Of a DNA stretch of 64,000 nt, positions 6,575-14,494 are shown in pieces. The translations under genes and the position numbers were made by a program. Below the pieces are notes generated by a model. The model saw nothing but the letters and a program-made list of their open reading frames with translations, searched no databases and was not told where the DNA came from. The DNA is from Dehalococcoidia bacterium (lineage in GTDB: Bacteria; Chloroflexota; Dehalococcoidia; DSTF01; JACRBR01), in contig JAKFYB010000001.1 of assembly GCA_021731085.1 (NCBI GenBank), positions 1 to 64,000 of the forward strand, written 5' to 3'. Numbering within the stretch: position 1 is the stretch's first letter; every line of letters begins with the position of its first letter.

Positions 6575-9500
6575 ATGGAACCGGTTAGCACGCGGCCTTC
6601 GTTTGTGGAGATGGAGAAGCGCATTCTTCAGTGGTGGCACGACGAGGGGATGATCGAGAAGTACCTGCATCGCAACGACGCGTCGGAGCGGCGGTGGTCG
6701 TTTATCGACGGGCCGATCACGGCGAACAATCCGATGGGCGTGCACCACGCGTGGGGCCGCAGCTACAAGGACGCGTACCAGCGCTTCCACGCGATGCTCG
6801 GCGAGAAGCAGCGGTACCAGAACGGCTTCGACTGCCAGGGGTTATGGATCGAGGTGGAGGTCGAGAAGGAGCACGGCTTTACGTCGAAGAAGGACATCGT
6901 CGAGTACGGCGTCGACAAGTTCGTCGACGAGTGCAAGGCGCGCGTGCAGCGCTTCGCCGACCGCATCACCGAACAGTCGATCCGGCTCGGCTACTGGATG
7001 GACTGGGACAACAGCTACTACACGAACAGCGACGAGAACAACTACACGATCTGGGGCTTTCTGAAGACGTGCTTCGACAAGGGCTACATCTACAAGGGCC
7101 ACGACGTGATGCCGTGGTGTCCGCGCTGTGGCACCGGCATCTCGGAGCACGAGATCGTCACCGACGGGTATCGCGAAGTCACGCACCAGAGCGTGTACGT
7201 GAAGTTCCCGCTGCTCGAGCGGCCGGGCGAGTACCTGCTCGTCTGGACGACGACGCCGTGGACGCTGCCGGGGAACATCGCGGCGGCGGTGCATCCCGAC
7301 CTCACGTACCAGCGCGTGCAGCAGGACAACAACGGCATCGCCGAAGTGCTGTACGTCTCGAAGGGCGCGGCGAAGGTCGCGCTGAAGCCGGGGTACGAAG
7401 AGCTTGGCGAAGTGAAGGGCTCTGATCTTGTCGGGCTGATGTATCGGGGGCCGTTCGACGAGCTGCCGGTCGCGCAGGGCATCGAGCATCGCGTGATCGA
7501 GTGGAAGGACGTGTCGGACGATGAGGGCACGGGCATCGTCCACATCGCGCCGGGCTGCGGTAAGGAGGACTTCGGGCTGAGCAAGCAGTTCGGCCTGCCG
7601 GTGATCGCGCCGGTCAACGACGAAGGCGTGTATCTCGATGGGTTCGGCGCGCTCAGCAGTGCGAACGTCGGCGACACGGCGACGCGCGACGCGATCTTCG
7701 AACAGCTACGCGACAAGCGCTTCATGTATCGCACGCAGCAGTACCCGCACCGCTATCCGCACTGCTGGCGCTGCGGCACAGAGCTGATCTTCCGCCTGGT
7801 CGACGAGTGGTTCATCAGCATGGACGAACTGCGCGAGCAGATCGCCGAGGTCACGAAGCAGATCCGGTGGATCCCGGAGTTCGGTCTGGCGCGGGAGCTG
7901 GACTGGCTCAAGAACATGGACGACTGGATGATCTCGAAGAAGCGCTACTACGGCCTCGCTCTGCCGATCTACAACTGCGAGTGCGGTCACTTCGAGGTCA
8001 TCGGCAGCGAGACGGAACTCAAGGAACGCGCCGTCGAGGGCTGGGACGTCTTCGAGGGACACTCGCCGCACAAGCCGTTCATCGACGCCGTGAAGATCGC
8101 CTGCGCGAAGTGTGGGGCTGTTGTCTCGCGCATTCCGGATGTTGGGAACCCGTGGCTGGATGCGGGCATCGTGCCGTACGCGACGCTGCATTATCGCGAC
8201 GATAAGTCGTACTGGGAGGAGTGGTTTCCGGCAGCGTTCATCACCGAGGCGTTTCCGGGGCAGTTCCGCAACTGGTTCTACAGCCTGCTGACGATGTCGA
8301 CGGCGCTCGAGAACCGCCCTCCGTTCGAGACGGTGCTCGGCCACGCGATGGTGCGCGACGAGCACGGCGCGGAGATGCACAAGAGCGCCGGTAACGCGAT
8401 CTGGTTTGAGGATGCGGCCGACAATATGGGCGTCGACGTGATGCGCTGGTTGTTCCTGCGGCACAATCCGGCGAACAACATCAACTTCGGCTATGCGCAG
8501 GCAGACGAAGTGCGGCGGTCGTTCTTCCTGACGCTGTGGAACACCTACGCGTTCTTTGTCACGTATGCGTCGCTGGATGGATGGTCGCCGGCTGCGACAG
8601 CAAAGGACGAAGAGCAAAGGGCAGAGTCTGAACTTGATCGGTGGGTGCTGTCGGAACTTCACCAACTGATTGAGACGGTGACGGAGCGGCTTGCAGACTT
8701 CGATATCGCGGCGGCGGGGAAGGCGATCGAGGCGTTCGTCGACGATCTGTCGAACTGGTACGTGCGGCGGTCGCGGCGGCGGTTCTGGAAGTCGGAGTCG
8801 GACGCGGATAAGGGCGCGGCGTACGCGACGTTGTACGAGTGTTTGGTGACGGTGGCGAAGCTGATGGCGCCGTTTACGCCGTTCTTAAGTGAGGAGATGT
8901 ATCAGAACCTGGTGGTCGCGGCCGACGGAGCGCGGGCTTTCAGCCCGCGTGGTGGGGGCACCTCCGAGTTCGTCGAGAGCGTACACCTCACCGACTGGCC
9001 CGTCGCGGATCCCGCCCGCATCGACCGCACCCTCTCAGAAGAAACCCGCCTCGTGATGCGCGTAGCCTCCCTCGGACGCGCCGCGCGGTCGAAGGCGGCG
9101 ATCAAGGTGCGGCAGCCGGTGGCGGAACTGTTCGTGAAGCTGCCGACGGCGGCGGAGGAGGCGGCGCTCGAACGGTTGGCGCCGCAGTTGCTGGAGGAAC
9201 TGAACGTGCGCGAGCTGCGCATCGTGCGGGATGAGTCGGACTTCCTGCGCTTCGAGGTGAAGCCGAACCTGAAGCTGCTGGGGCAGAAGTACGGCAAGGA
9301 CGTGCAGGTGATCTCGCGCGAGCTGGGTGCGATCTCGGACGAACGTCGCAGCGAGATCGCGAGGGCCGTGGGCGCGAGGCAGACGGTGGAGATCGCGGGC
9401 AAGACGCTGGCGCCCGACGAGCTGTTGGTGAACGGCCGCGAGAAGGAGGGCTTCGCGTCGGCCGGGGAGAACGGCGCGGTCGTGATCGTGTCGGCGGAGC

Positions 9501-9775
9501 TGACGCCGGAGCTGGTACGCGAGGGTCTCGCGCGGGAGATCGTGCATCGGGTCCAGAATCTGCGTAAGGACGCGGGGTTCGAGATCGCGGACCGGATCAG
9601 GGTGCACTTTACGGGCGATGATGAGGTGCGGGCTGTGATGTCGGAGTTCGGGGAGTACGTGCGTCAGGAGACGCTTGCGGTGGAGGTCGTGGAGGGCAAT
9701 GCGCCTGCGGGAGCGCAGGTGGAGTCGGCGGATGTCGATGGGCACGCGGTGACGTTGGGTGTTCTACGGGTGTAG
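6575..9775 (+). CDS. ileS: Isoleucyl-tRNA synthetase
   Basis: It charges tRNA-Ile with isoleucine. Of the class I signatures, the HIGH motif is represented by HHAWG near residue 55 and the KMSKS loop by HKSAGN near residue 602. The CP1 editing domain is marked by VWTTTPWTLPGN near residue 225, and zinc-binding-type PWCPRCG near residue 183 and CWRCG near residue 396 are visible. The tRNA-binding C-terminal part is long (1066 residues in all), as in the eukaryote-like IleRS type. GAGGGAG lies 7 bases before the ATG. Residues about 785–797 (GARAFSPRGGG region) are encoded by a palindromic repeat and are not expected in the family; they lie in a linker after EEMYQNLV and before the VHLTDWP motif. 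Expression is under the T-box upstream. Confidence 0.96.
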   Translation: MEPVSTRPSFVEMEKRILQWWHDEGMIEKYLHRNDASERRWSFIDGPITANNPMGVHHAWGRSYKDAYQRFHAMLGEKQRYQNGFDCQGLWIEVEVEKEHGFTSKKDIVEYGVDKFVDECKARVQRFADRITEQSIRLGYWMDWDNSYYTNSDENNYTIWGFLKTCFDKGYIYKGHDVMPWCPRCGTGISEHEIVTDGYREVTHQSVYVKFPLLERPGEYLLVWTTTPWTLPGNIAAAVHPDLTYQRVQQDNNGIAEVLYVSKGAAKVALKPGYEELGEVKGSDLVGLMYRGPFDELPVAQGIEHRVIEWKDVSDDEGTGIVHIAPGCGKEDFGLSKQFGLPVIAPVNDEGVYLDGFGALSSANVGDTATRDAIFEQLRDKRFMYRTQQYPHRYPHCWRCGTELIFRLVDEWFISMDELREQIAEVTKQIRWIPEFGLARELDWLKNMDDWMISKKRYYGLALPIYNCECGHFEVIGSETELKERAVEGWDVFEGHSPHKPFIDAVKIACAKCGAVVSRIPDVGNPWLDAGIVPYATLHYRDDKSYWEEWFPAAFITEAFPGQFRNWFYSLLTMSTALENRPPFETVLGHAMVRDEHGAEMHKSAGNAIWFEDAADNMGVDVMRWLFLRHNPANNINFGYAQADEVRRSFFLTLWNTYAFFVTYASLDGWSPAATAKDEEQRAESELDRWVLSELHQLIETVTERLADFDIAAAGKAIEAFVDDLSNWYVRRSRRRFWKSESDADKGAAYATLYECLVTVAKLMAPFTPFLSEEMYQNLVVAADGARAFSPRGGGTSEFVESVHLTDWPVADPARIDRTLSEETRLVMRVASLGRAARSKAAIKVRQPVAELFVKLPTAAEEAALERLAPQLLEELNVRELRIVRDESDFLRFEVKPNLKLLGQKYGKDVQVISRELGAISDERRSEIARAVGARQTVEIAGKTLAPDELLVNGREKEGFASAGENGAVVIVSAELTPELVREGLAREIVHRVQNLRKDAGFEIADRIRVHFTGDDEVRAVMSEFGEYVRQETLAVEVVEGNAPAGAQVESADVDGHAVTLGVLRV
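8926..8951. repeat. 26-bp palindromic element inserted in frame in ileS
   Basis: CGCGGGCT, loop TTC, AGCCCGCG at 8931–8949, with flanks that extend identity to 26 bases with 6439–6464 (inverted). The reading frame passes through it without a stop, adding a short R/F/S/P/G-rich peptide. Confidence 0.85.
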
Positions 9776-9783
9776 ATCGACTC

Positions 9784-10296
9784 ATGAAATTGCCTTTCAC
9801 CATTCTCTGTATGTCCGTCGCACTGACTGTTGCGTGCTCGATCGGCGTCAGTGTCGACAAGACAGAATCCTGGGTGAATGACGGGATCGGCATGGTGCCA
9901 GCACTGTGTCCGGGAGACGTGGTGGAACCGGAGGCGGCGACGGGCGAAATCTTACGGTGGCAAGTAATCGTGTTCGACTTCCCACTTGACCCGTCGCGCT
10001 ACTTCATCAAGCGAGTGGTCGGTCTGCCCGGAGAGACCATTGAGATCGCCAATGGCACCGTCCTTATTGATGGAGAGGCCGTCGATGGCGACGTTTACGC
10101 GCAAGACCCTCCCAACTACGCGTTTGAACCAGCGACCATTCCAGACGGCACATTCTTCGTTCTTGGCGACAACCGCAACAACAGCTACGACTCGCATGCT
10201 TGGGGATCCGGAGGTGGACCGTTCACGGTCCCAGCGGATGCGATTCATGGCGTGTTGGCGAGCGATGTGCGCGGTTCAGACACCTGCGGCTCATGA
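9784..10296 (+). CDS. Signal peptidase I-like (S26) protein lacking the catalytic serine
   Basis: This 170-residue protein has the S26 framework: an N-terminal hydrophobic anchor; box B as GIGMVPALCPGD; box D as YFIKRVVGLPGETIEI with the general-base Lys; and box E as VLGDNRNNSYDSHAWG. In active type I signal peptidases box B reads S-M-x-P, with Ser as nucleophile; here that residue is Gly (I-G-M-V-P). The protein is therefore probably not a normal leader peptidase, although the rest of the fold is well kept. An alternative reading is a lipoprotein signal (TVAC). It starts 8 bases after ileS, and its stop overlaps the next start (ATGA). Confidence 0.75.
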   Translation: MKLPFTILCMSVALTVACSIGVSVDKTESWVNDGIGMVPALCPGDVVEPEAATGEILRWQVIVFDFPLDPSRYFIKRVVGLPGETIEIANGTVLIDGEAVDGDVYAQDPPNYAFEPATIPDGTFFVLGDNRNNSYDSHAWGSGGGPFTVPADAIHGVLASDVRGSDTCGS

Positions 10297-10790
10297 CAAT
10301 CCGATCTGCATACAGCACATGGCCCACATACAACCGCCGCCTGCGCGACGTGGTCGCTGCGATGACGGACGCGCAGTTGGCGATTGTGCCGGTGCCCGGC
10401 CGCTGGCCGTTGTGGGCGACGGTGGGGCACCTGGCGTGCCAGCGGGTGTCGGGGTTGTGCGGGCTTGCGGGTGAGCCGGGGGCGGAGACCACGCCGTTCC
10501 CGAACGCGCTCTACAACTGTCCCGGCGACGAAGACCTCGAGCATGTGTGGGGGCCGGCCGCGCTTGCCGATGCGCTCGACTCGACGTTCCGGATCGTCGA
10601 GGGCGCGCTCGATGGGTGGACGCTGGAGATGCTCGATGAAGAGCTGCGGCGGTCGTTTCCGACGGAGGAGTGGGTGGGCACGCGTGGCGCCATCATCCAG
10701 CGGTCGTTCGCGCACGACGTGTATCACATCGCCGAGTTGAATGAGGCGCTGTCGACGGCGGGGCTGCCGTTGGTTGCGTTGTGGGACTAG
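10293..10790 (+). CDS. DinB family protein
   Basis: This 165-residue four-helix protein of the DinB/YfiT type has potential metal-ligand histidines in ATVGHLACQ and in HDVYHIAELNEAL, and a start (YNRRLRDVVAAMTDAQL) typical of the first DinB helix. Family members are thiol- or metal-dependent transferases and damage-inducible proteins of mostly unknown role. The ATG at 10293 overlaps the preceding stop (ATGA), so it is translationally coupled to the signal-peptidase-like gene; an upstream start at 10200 in the same frame would lie inside that gene and is unlikely. Confidence 0.8.
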   Translation: MTIRSAYSTWPTYNRRLRDVVAAMTDAQLAIVPVPGRWPLWATVGHLACQRVSGLCGLAGEPGAETTPFPNALYNCPGDEDLEHVWGPAALADALDSTFRIVEGALDGWTLEMLDEELRRSFPTEEWVGTRGAIIQRSFAHDVYHIAELNEALSTAGLPLVALWD

Positions 10791-10804
10791 CACCGGAGGC
10801 GGGA

Positions 10805-11338
10805 ATGAGACTGATCTTTATCTACGGGCCGCCCGCCGTCGGGAAGCTGACGGTGGCGCGCGAGTTGGGGCGGCTGACGGGGCTGGCGGTGTTCGACAAT
10901 CACCTGAGCTTCGACTGCGTGCGCGCGGTGTTCCCGATCGGATCACCGACGCTGAACCCGCTGGTCGAGCAGGTGCGGCGGCTGGTTATCGGCGAGGCTG
11001 CGCGGCAGGGCACCAGTCTCATCTTCACGTTCGTGTATGCGCACCCGCACGACGACGCGTACGTCGGGCGGATCTGCGATCTCATCGAAGGGCACGGCGG
11101 GTCGGTCGACTTCGTGCTTCTCACGTGCGAGGCGGCCGTCCAGGAAGAGCGCGTCGTCGCGGAACATCGCATCGGACGGAAGGTTGACTCGGTCGCGGGG
11201 CTGCGGGCGTTTTCCTCCGGGCATGACTTTTCGTCGCCGATCTCTGGTCGACGCAGTTTGGAGTTGAATACGACGTCGGTTCCTGCTGAGGAGACGGCGC
11301 TGCGGATTGCGGAGGAGTTTGGGTTGGCGGTGGTGTGA
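10805..11338 (+). CDS. P-loop NTPase, small-molecule kinase-like
   Basis: The 177-residue protein starts MRLIFIYGPPAVGKLTVAREL, a Walker A motif (GPPAVGKL) directly at the N-terminus as in shikimate-, gluconate- and adenylylsulfate-kinase-like proteins. A DNHLSFDCVR segment follows, where such enzymes bind substrate, and VDFVLLTCE is a typical fourth strand. The residue after the Walker Lys is Leu instead of Ser/Thr, so magnesium coordination may differ. The substrate is unknown. It begins with ATG after GGAGGCGGG, 14 bases past the DinB gene; the three genes probably form one unit. Confidence 0.75.
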   Translation: MRLIFIYGPPAVGKLTVARELGRLTGLAVFDNHLSFDCVRAVFPIGSPTLNPLVEQVRRLVIGEAARQGTSLIFTFVYAHPHDDAYVGRICDLIEGHGGSVDFVLLTCEAAVQEERVVAEHRIGRKVDSVAGLRAFSSGHDFSSPISGRRSLELNTTSVPAEETALRIAEEFGLAVV

Positions 11339-11369
11339 CGTGCGTGATGGCGCTTTCGCATCGGAGTCC

Positions 11370-11484
11370 TTCGCTTGTACGAACAGGGCGCGGCAAGCGG
11401 CGCCCCTACTGCATGATTAGTGGCGCTGTCGCATGTGGTCGCGGTGGTGCTTAGCGAAGATCCTTCGCTTCGCTCAGGATGACT
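11370..11484. repeat. Cluster of dispersed intergenic repeat units
   Basis: The gap between the kinase-like gene and the membrane protein gene contains GGGCGCGGCAAGCGGCGCCC and then AGCGAA...TTCGCT followed by CGCTCAGGATGAC (11453–11484). These look like degraded dispersed palindromes. The second unit supplies the stop codon and the last residues of the convergent gene. Confidence 0.4.
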
Positions 11485-12853
11485 CGTCCGGAGTCGGTCG
11501 GATTCTTCGCACGAGAACACCGACTATCACGGCGGCCCAGATGCACATCAGCGGCAAGATGGGCGCATGAAACCGCTGGTCGCCGAAGAACGCTACGTGC
11601 ACGATGGTCCAGTAGGCGACGACCGATAAAAGCAGGACGCCGGTTGCGTCGGTGCGCCATGAGCGCGCGCGGAGCCAGAGTGCGATGCCGACGACCGCCA
11701 TCGCCATGATGATGAAGTAGTAGCCGCTTGAGATGGCGGCGAGGGCGTTGCGGGTGCGTTCGGCCATGAAGGGACGCTCGCCGTGGCCGTCGGTCCAGGC
11801 GAGCGCTTCGTGGTCGCCGTTGTAGAGATACCAGACCTTCTTCACTGAGAGTTCGACCTCGCGCACGGGATTCTTGATCGCGAACTCGATGCCTTCGCGG
11901 AAGCCTTCGCGGTTGATACGCGCCTCCGCTTCTGGCTGCGGCAGTTCGGGATAGCGGAAGACGAGTTCATCCACGATGCGTCCGCGGCCTGTGGCGTCCT
12001 CGGAGTGCCCGATGTAGAAGTCGACGCCGGCGTTGGAGGAGAGCGCGACGAAGCTGTCGGACTCGATGTAGTTGCGGATCGTCCACGGAAGGACGACGGC
12101 GGCGGCGAGCGCGGTTGCTGCAGCGATCTTCAGGAGGAGGGAGCGGTGGCTGGACGGCACCTCACCCCCCGACCCCCTCTCCACGCCGTGGAGAGGGGGA
12201 GCTTGTTTCGCGGCTGTGAGCCAGAACGGGATCGCGACGAGCGGGAGCAGCATCGCTTGGCCGCGGACGAGGGCGGCGTAGCCGATGAGGAGCGCTGTCG
12301 CGATGCGGATGGGCCATGAGTTGTGTTCCTCGCCGAGCACGAGGAGGTAGAGCGCCGTCGTAAGCAGGAATGTGAACCATGTCTCGGTGAGGGTGACGCC
12401 GCTGAAGAAGATCATGCTCGGGAAGAACGCGAACAACGCGGCGGCGGCAAGAGGGGCGACCCTCACCCCCAACCCCTCTCCCTCAAGGGGCGAGGGGAGT
12501 CTCAGCCGGATGCGTGACGCGAGGGCATAGATGGGAATGCACGTCGCGGCGCCGATAACGGCGTTGAAGACGAGGGCGACGGTCACTTCGTGCGCGCTCG
12601 GCGTGATGCGATAGAGCGTCGAGAGGAGGAAGGGATAGCCGGGCGGCCAGAACATCGTCGTCGTGCCGTTGGGGTTGATGAAGCCGCCGCCCGCCGCGAG
12701 CGACTGGCCGAGAAAGTCGTAGCGTCCGGCGTCGTCGCTGAGGGTGGGCGTGAAGTCGGCATAGCCGATCCAGAGCAGGCGGATCACGACCGCGATGAGG
12801 ACGATGGCGCCGAGCGCGACGCGGTTCTTACCCACAGAGTTCACGGATGACAC
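11474..12853 (-). CDS. Polytopic membrane protein, ArnT/PMT-like glycosyltransferase family 39 type
   Basis: About 460 residues with some 10 hydrophobic segments. The first outer loop holds TLSDDAGRYDFLGQSLAAGGGF, which matches the DxDxxxY-type acidic loop of lipid-linked-sugar transferases such as ArnT/PMT, followed by MFWPPGYPFLLS. It probably moves a sugar from a polyprenyl carrier to an acceptor outside the membrane. The N-terminus is uncertain: GTG codons at 12853, 12844 and 12835 are all possible and a dispersed repeat covers this region. Two stretches, near residues 117–130 (PSPLEGEGLGVRV) and 218–231 (PPLHGVERGSGGEV), are encoded by copies of a palindromic repeat and interrupt loops between membrane helices. 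Confidence 0.75.
   Translation of the reverse strand: MSSVNSVGKNRVALGAIVLIAVVIRLLWIGYADFTPTLSDDAGRYDFLGQSLAAGGGFINPNGTTTMFWPPGYPFLLSTLYRITPSAHEVTVALVFNAVIGAATCIPIYALASRIRLRLPSPLEGEGLGVRVAPLAAAALFAFFPSMIFFSGVTLTETWFTFLLTTALYLLVLGEEHNSWPIRIATALLIGYAALVRGQAMLLPLVAIPFWLTAAKQAPPLHGVERGSGGEVPSSHRSLLLKIAAATALAAAVVLPWTIRNYIESDSFVALSSNAGVDFYIGHSEDATGRGRIVDELVFRYPELPQPEAEARINREGFREGIEFAIKNPVREVELSVKKVWYLYNGDHEALAWTDGHGERPFMAERTRNALAAISSGYYFIIMAMAVVGIALWLRARSWRTDATGVLLLSVVAYWTIVHVAFFGDQRFHAPILPLMCIWAAVIVGVLVRRIRPTPDESS
12160..12201. repeat. CCCCTCTCC palindromic repeat in frame in a membrane protein gene, copy A
   Basis: A perfect 12-bp inverted repeat, CCCCCTCTCCAC (12173–12184) / GTGGAGAGGGGG (12188–12199), preceded by CCTCACCCCCCGA. 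It is translated on the minus strand as a Gly/Pro/Arg-rich insert. Confidence 0.8.
12460..12503. repeat. CCCCTCTCC palindromic repeat in frame in the same gene, copy B
   Basis: CCTCACCCCCAACCCCTCTC is followed by an imperfect inverted GGGGCGAGGGGAG. The layout matches copy A (same CCTCACCCCC lead), but the loop differs. It is translated on the minus strand as PSPLEGEGLGVRV. Confidence 0.8.
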
Positions 12854-12856
12854 AGG
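12831..12856. repeat. Diverged CACAGAG-type repeat at the start of the membrane protein gene
   Basis: CCCACAGAG followed by TTCACGGATGACACAGG resembles the CACAGAG repeats elsewhere in the window. It overlaps the candidate start codons of the membrane protein gene. Confidence 0.45.
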
Positions 12857-12948
12857 TGGCGTGGGCAATGATCTGGTTCGAGAAGCGGCCAGGGTCGGGA
12901 CGGCGGGTGTGGTCGTTCGGCACGAACAGATTGTACTTGGCCTATGAC

Positions 12949-12984
12949 GGAAGAAATGAAGAAGAGGCGCCCTTTCGGACGCCT
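12949..12984 (-). terminator. Intrinsic terminator after the cupredoxin-like lipoprotein gene
   Basis: On the minus strand AGGCGTCC, loop GAAA, GGGCGCCT (stem 12984–12977 / 12972–12965, one G-T pair) is followed by a T-rich CTTCTTCATTTC tract. It lies 36 bases after the stop of the lipoprotein gene. Confidence 0.75.
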
Positions 12985-13019
12985 CCCCGTTCGGCGTGGC
13001 CACCGCCCCGCGTTAGCGG

Positions 13020-14252
13020 CTATTCAACCGTGATGTCCGCGACCATGCCCTGGAACGCATGCGGTGTCTCTTCCGGGTCGGTCGTGTCAGGCAAGAAGCA
13101 AACGAGCGCATAGCGACCCGGCTCTAGCGGCTCAGCGATAACGAGCGTCTGGCTCTCGCCGGGCGGGAAGGGCTCGCCGCCGCCGATGTTCTCGACGCCG
13201 GCCGGATCGTCACTCGCGAGGATCTCCTCGATCACGGCGTCCTCCGGAATCTTCGCAAAGACCATGTGGTGGAGTTGTGTCCCGACGTTGCTCCCCTGGA
13301 GCACGATCGGGCTAGCCGACGTGATCTGGCTCGCGTCCAGCCCGAAGGCGAACTCATTGAGGTCGACGTTCACGACGGTCGCGCCGGCGGGCGCTTCTAC
13401 CTCGAGTGTCTCCTGACCGTCGATCTTCCAAGTCCCGCCATCGTCGATGAGCGAGAAGCGAAGGCTCTCGAGCACCTTGCCTGACACCCAGAGCACCGTC
13501 ACGTCCGCGCCGGTGTCCGTCGACTCCGACGAGATCTCGCGTATGGCGAGGGCGCCGTCACCGACGACCTCGGGCAGGAAGGCCACGATGTCAGCGCGTG
13601 GCGCATCTTCGCCCTCGCCGAACACTGCGACGAGCCCTGCATCCGTGAACAGCGCCGCGAACGCATCGGCGTCGCTCGCGTTCCACGCCGTCACGACGTC
13701 TTGGATCGCCTGCTCTGCGGCTGCTGAGCCTTCCTCCGGGTCTGTGCAACCCAGATCGGCCGTGACACCGTTGTCAGCGGCGTAGTTCTGGAGGTCAAGG
13801 CACGCAGTCTCGAACGCGGTCTCCGCCGCCGTGAACTCTTCGGACTCGGTCAGCGCAAAGAACGCCTCAACAGTCGTAGCGTCGGCGGCGTTTTCGATCA
13901 CGTCGTCCGCAGCAGCCGCATAGTCGCGCAACGCGCCGACTAGCGCTTCCTGTTGATCCTCCAGTTCTTCAGGCGGGCTGAGTTGCTCCAGTTCGTCCGC
14001 GGCTTCTTCCAGTTGCGTCGGAATGTTGCCGAACCCCTCGCGCACGTCGTCGATCGTCGGCTCTTCGGGCATACCCTCGAATCCGGCATCGATCGACGCT
14101 GTCGTCTCGTTGTCGATCTCGTCTACCGCCGCGATGTACGCCTCAAGCGTCATCGGGTCGCTGTCATCGTCCGAGCAGGCAACCACGCCCACCGCTGCGC
14201 CGAGCATCAGCCCGGCCATCGCCATTCTGGTTATCCATCGATTCACGTACAT
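13020..14252 (-). CDS. Lipoprotein with helical, NTF2/SnoaL-like and cupredoxin-like regions
   Basis: The 410-residue product starts at the ATG at 14252 after AAGGAG. The N-terminus (MYVNRWITRMAMAGLMLGAA then VGVVACSDDD) is a lipoprotein signal with the modified Cys in VVAC. Residues about 30–140 are acidic and helical; about 150–260 read as an NTF2-like fold (AIQDVVTAWNASDADAFAAL); and about 290–410 look like a cupredoxin. In the last, LHHM, then the Cys of YALVCFLPD, the His of TPHAFQ and the Met of GMVAD stand in the order His–Cys–His–Met of type 1 copper sites. Copper binding is inference. It is probably anchored on the outer face of the membrane. It has its own terminator. Confidence 0.7.
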   Translation of the reverse strand: MYVNRWITRMAMAGLMLGAAVGVVACSDDDSDPMTLEAYIAAVDEIDNETTASIDAGFEGMPEEPTIDDVREGFGNIPTQLEEAADELEQLSPPEELEDQQEALVGALRDYAAAADDVIENAADATTVEAFFALTESEEFTAAETAFETACLDLQNYAADNGVTADLGCTDPEEGSAAAEQAIQDVVTAWNASDADAFAALFTDAGLVAVFGEGEDAPRADIVAFLPEVVGDGALAIREISSESTDTGADVTVLWVSGKVLESLRFSLIDDGGTWKIDGQETLEVEAPAGATVVNVDLNEFAFGLDASQITSASPIVLQGSNVGTQLHHMVFAKIPEDAVIEEILASDDPAGVENIGGGEPFPPGESQTLVIAEPLEPGRYALVCFLPDTTDPEETPHAFQGMVADITVE

Positions 14253-14494
14253 GTGCTCCTTCTGGTCCCTCCCGATTGCCGTCCGCCGCCTGTTCCGCCC
14301 TCCCAGGAGCGGGCCCGGACGTTTGCGGGCCGGTGCGAGCCGCCGCTCTTTGGGAGGGAAACGGTTGCTCGCACCTCGCCCGACGGCCGGAGAATAGAGC
14401 CCCGAACCTTCCAAAAACCTTCCAGCTGCATCTCATATCCTTACGAGCGATGGCCGTGGAGGGCGGCTGTCACACCTGAGGGCGCAGATTCCCC

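Noticed and set aside
7706-8665. 319-codon open frame opposite ileS
   Set aside because: It is a shadow of ileS codon bias with no recognisable domain.
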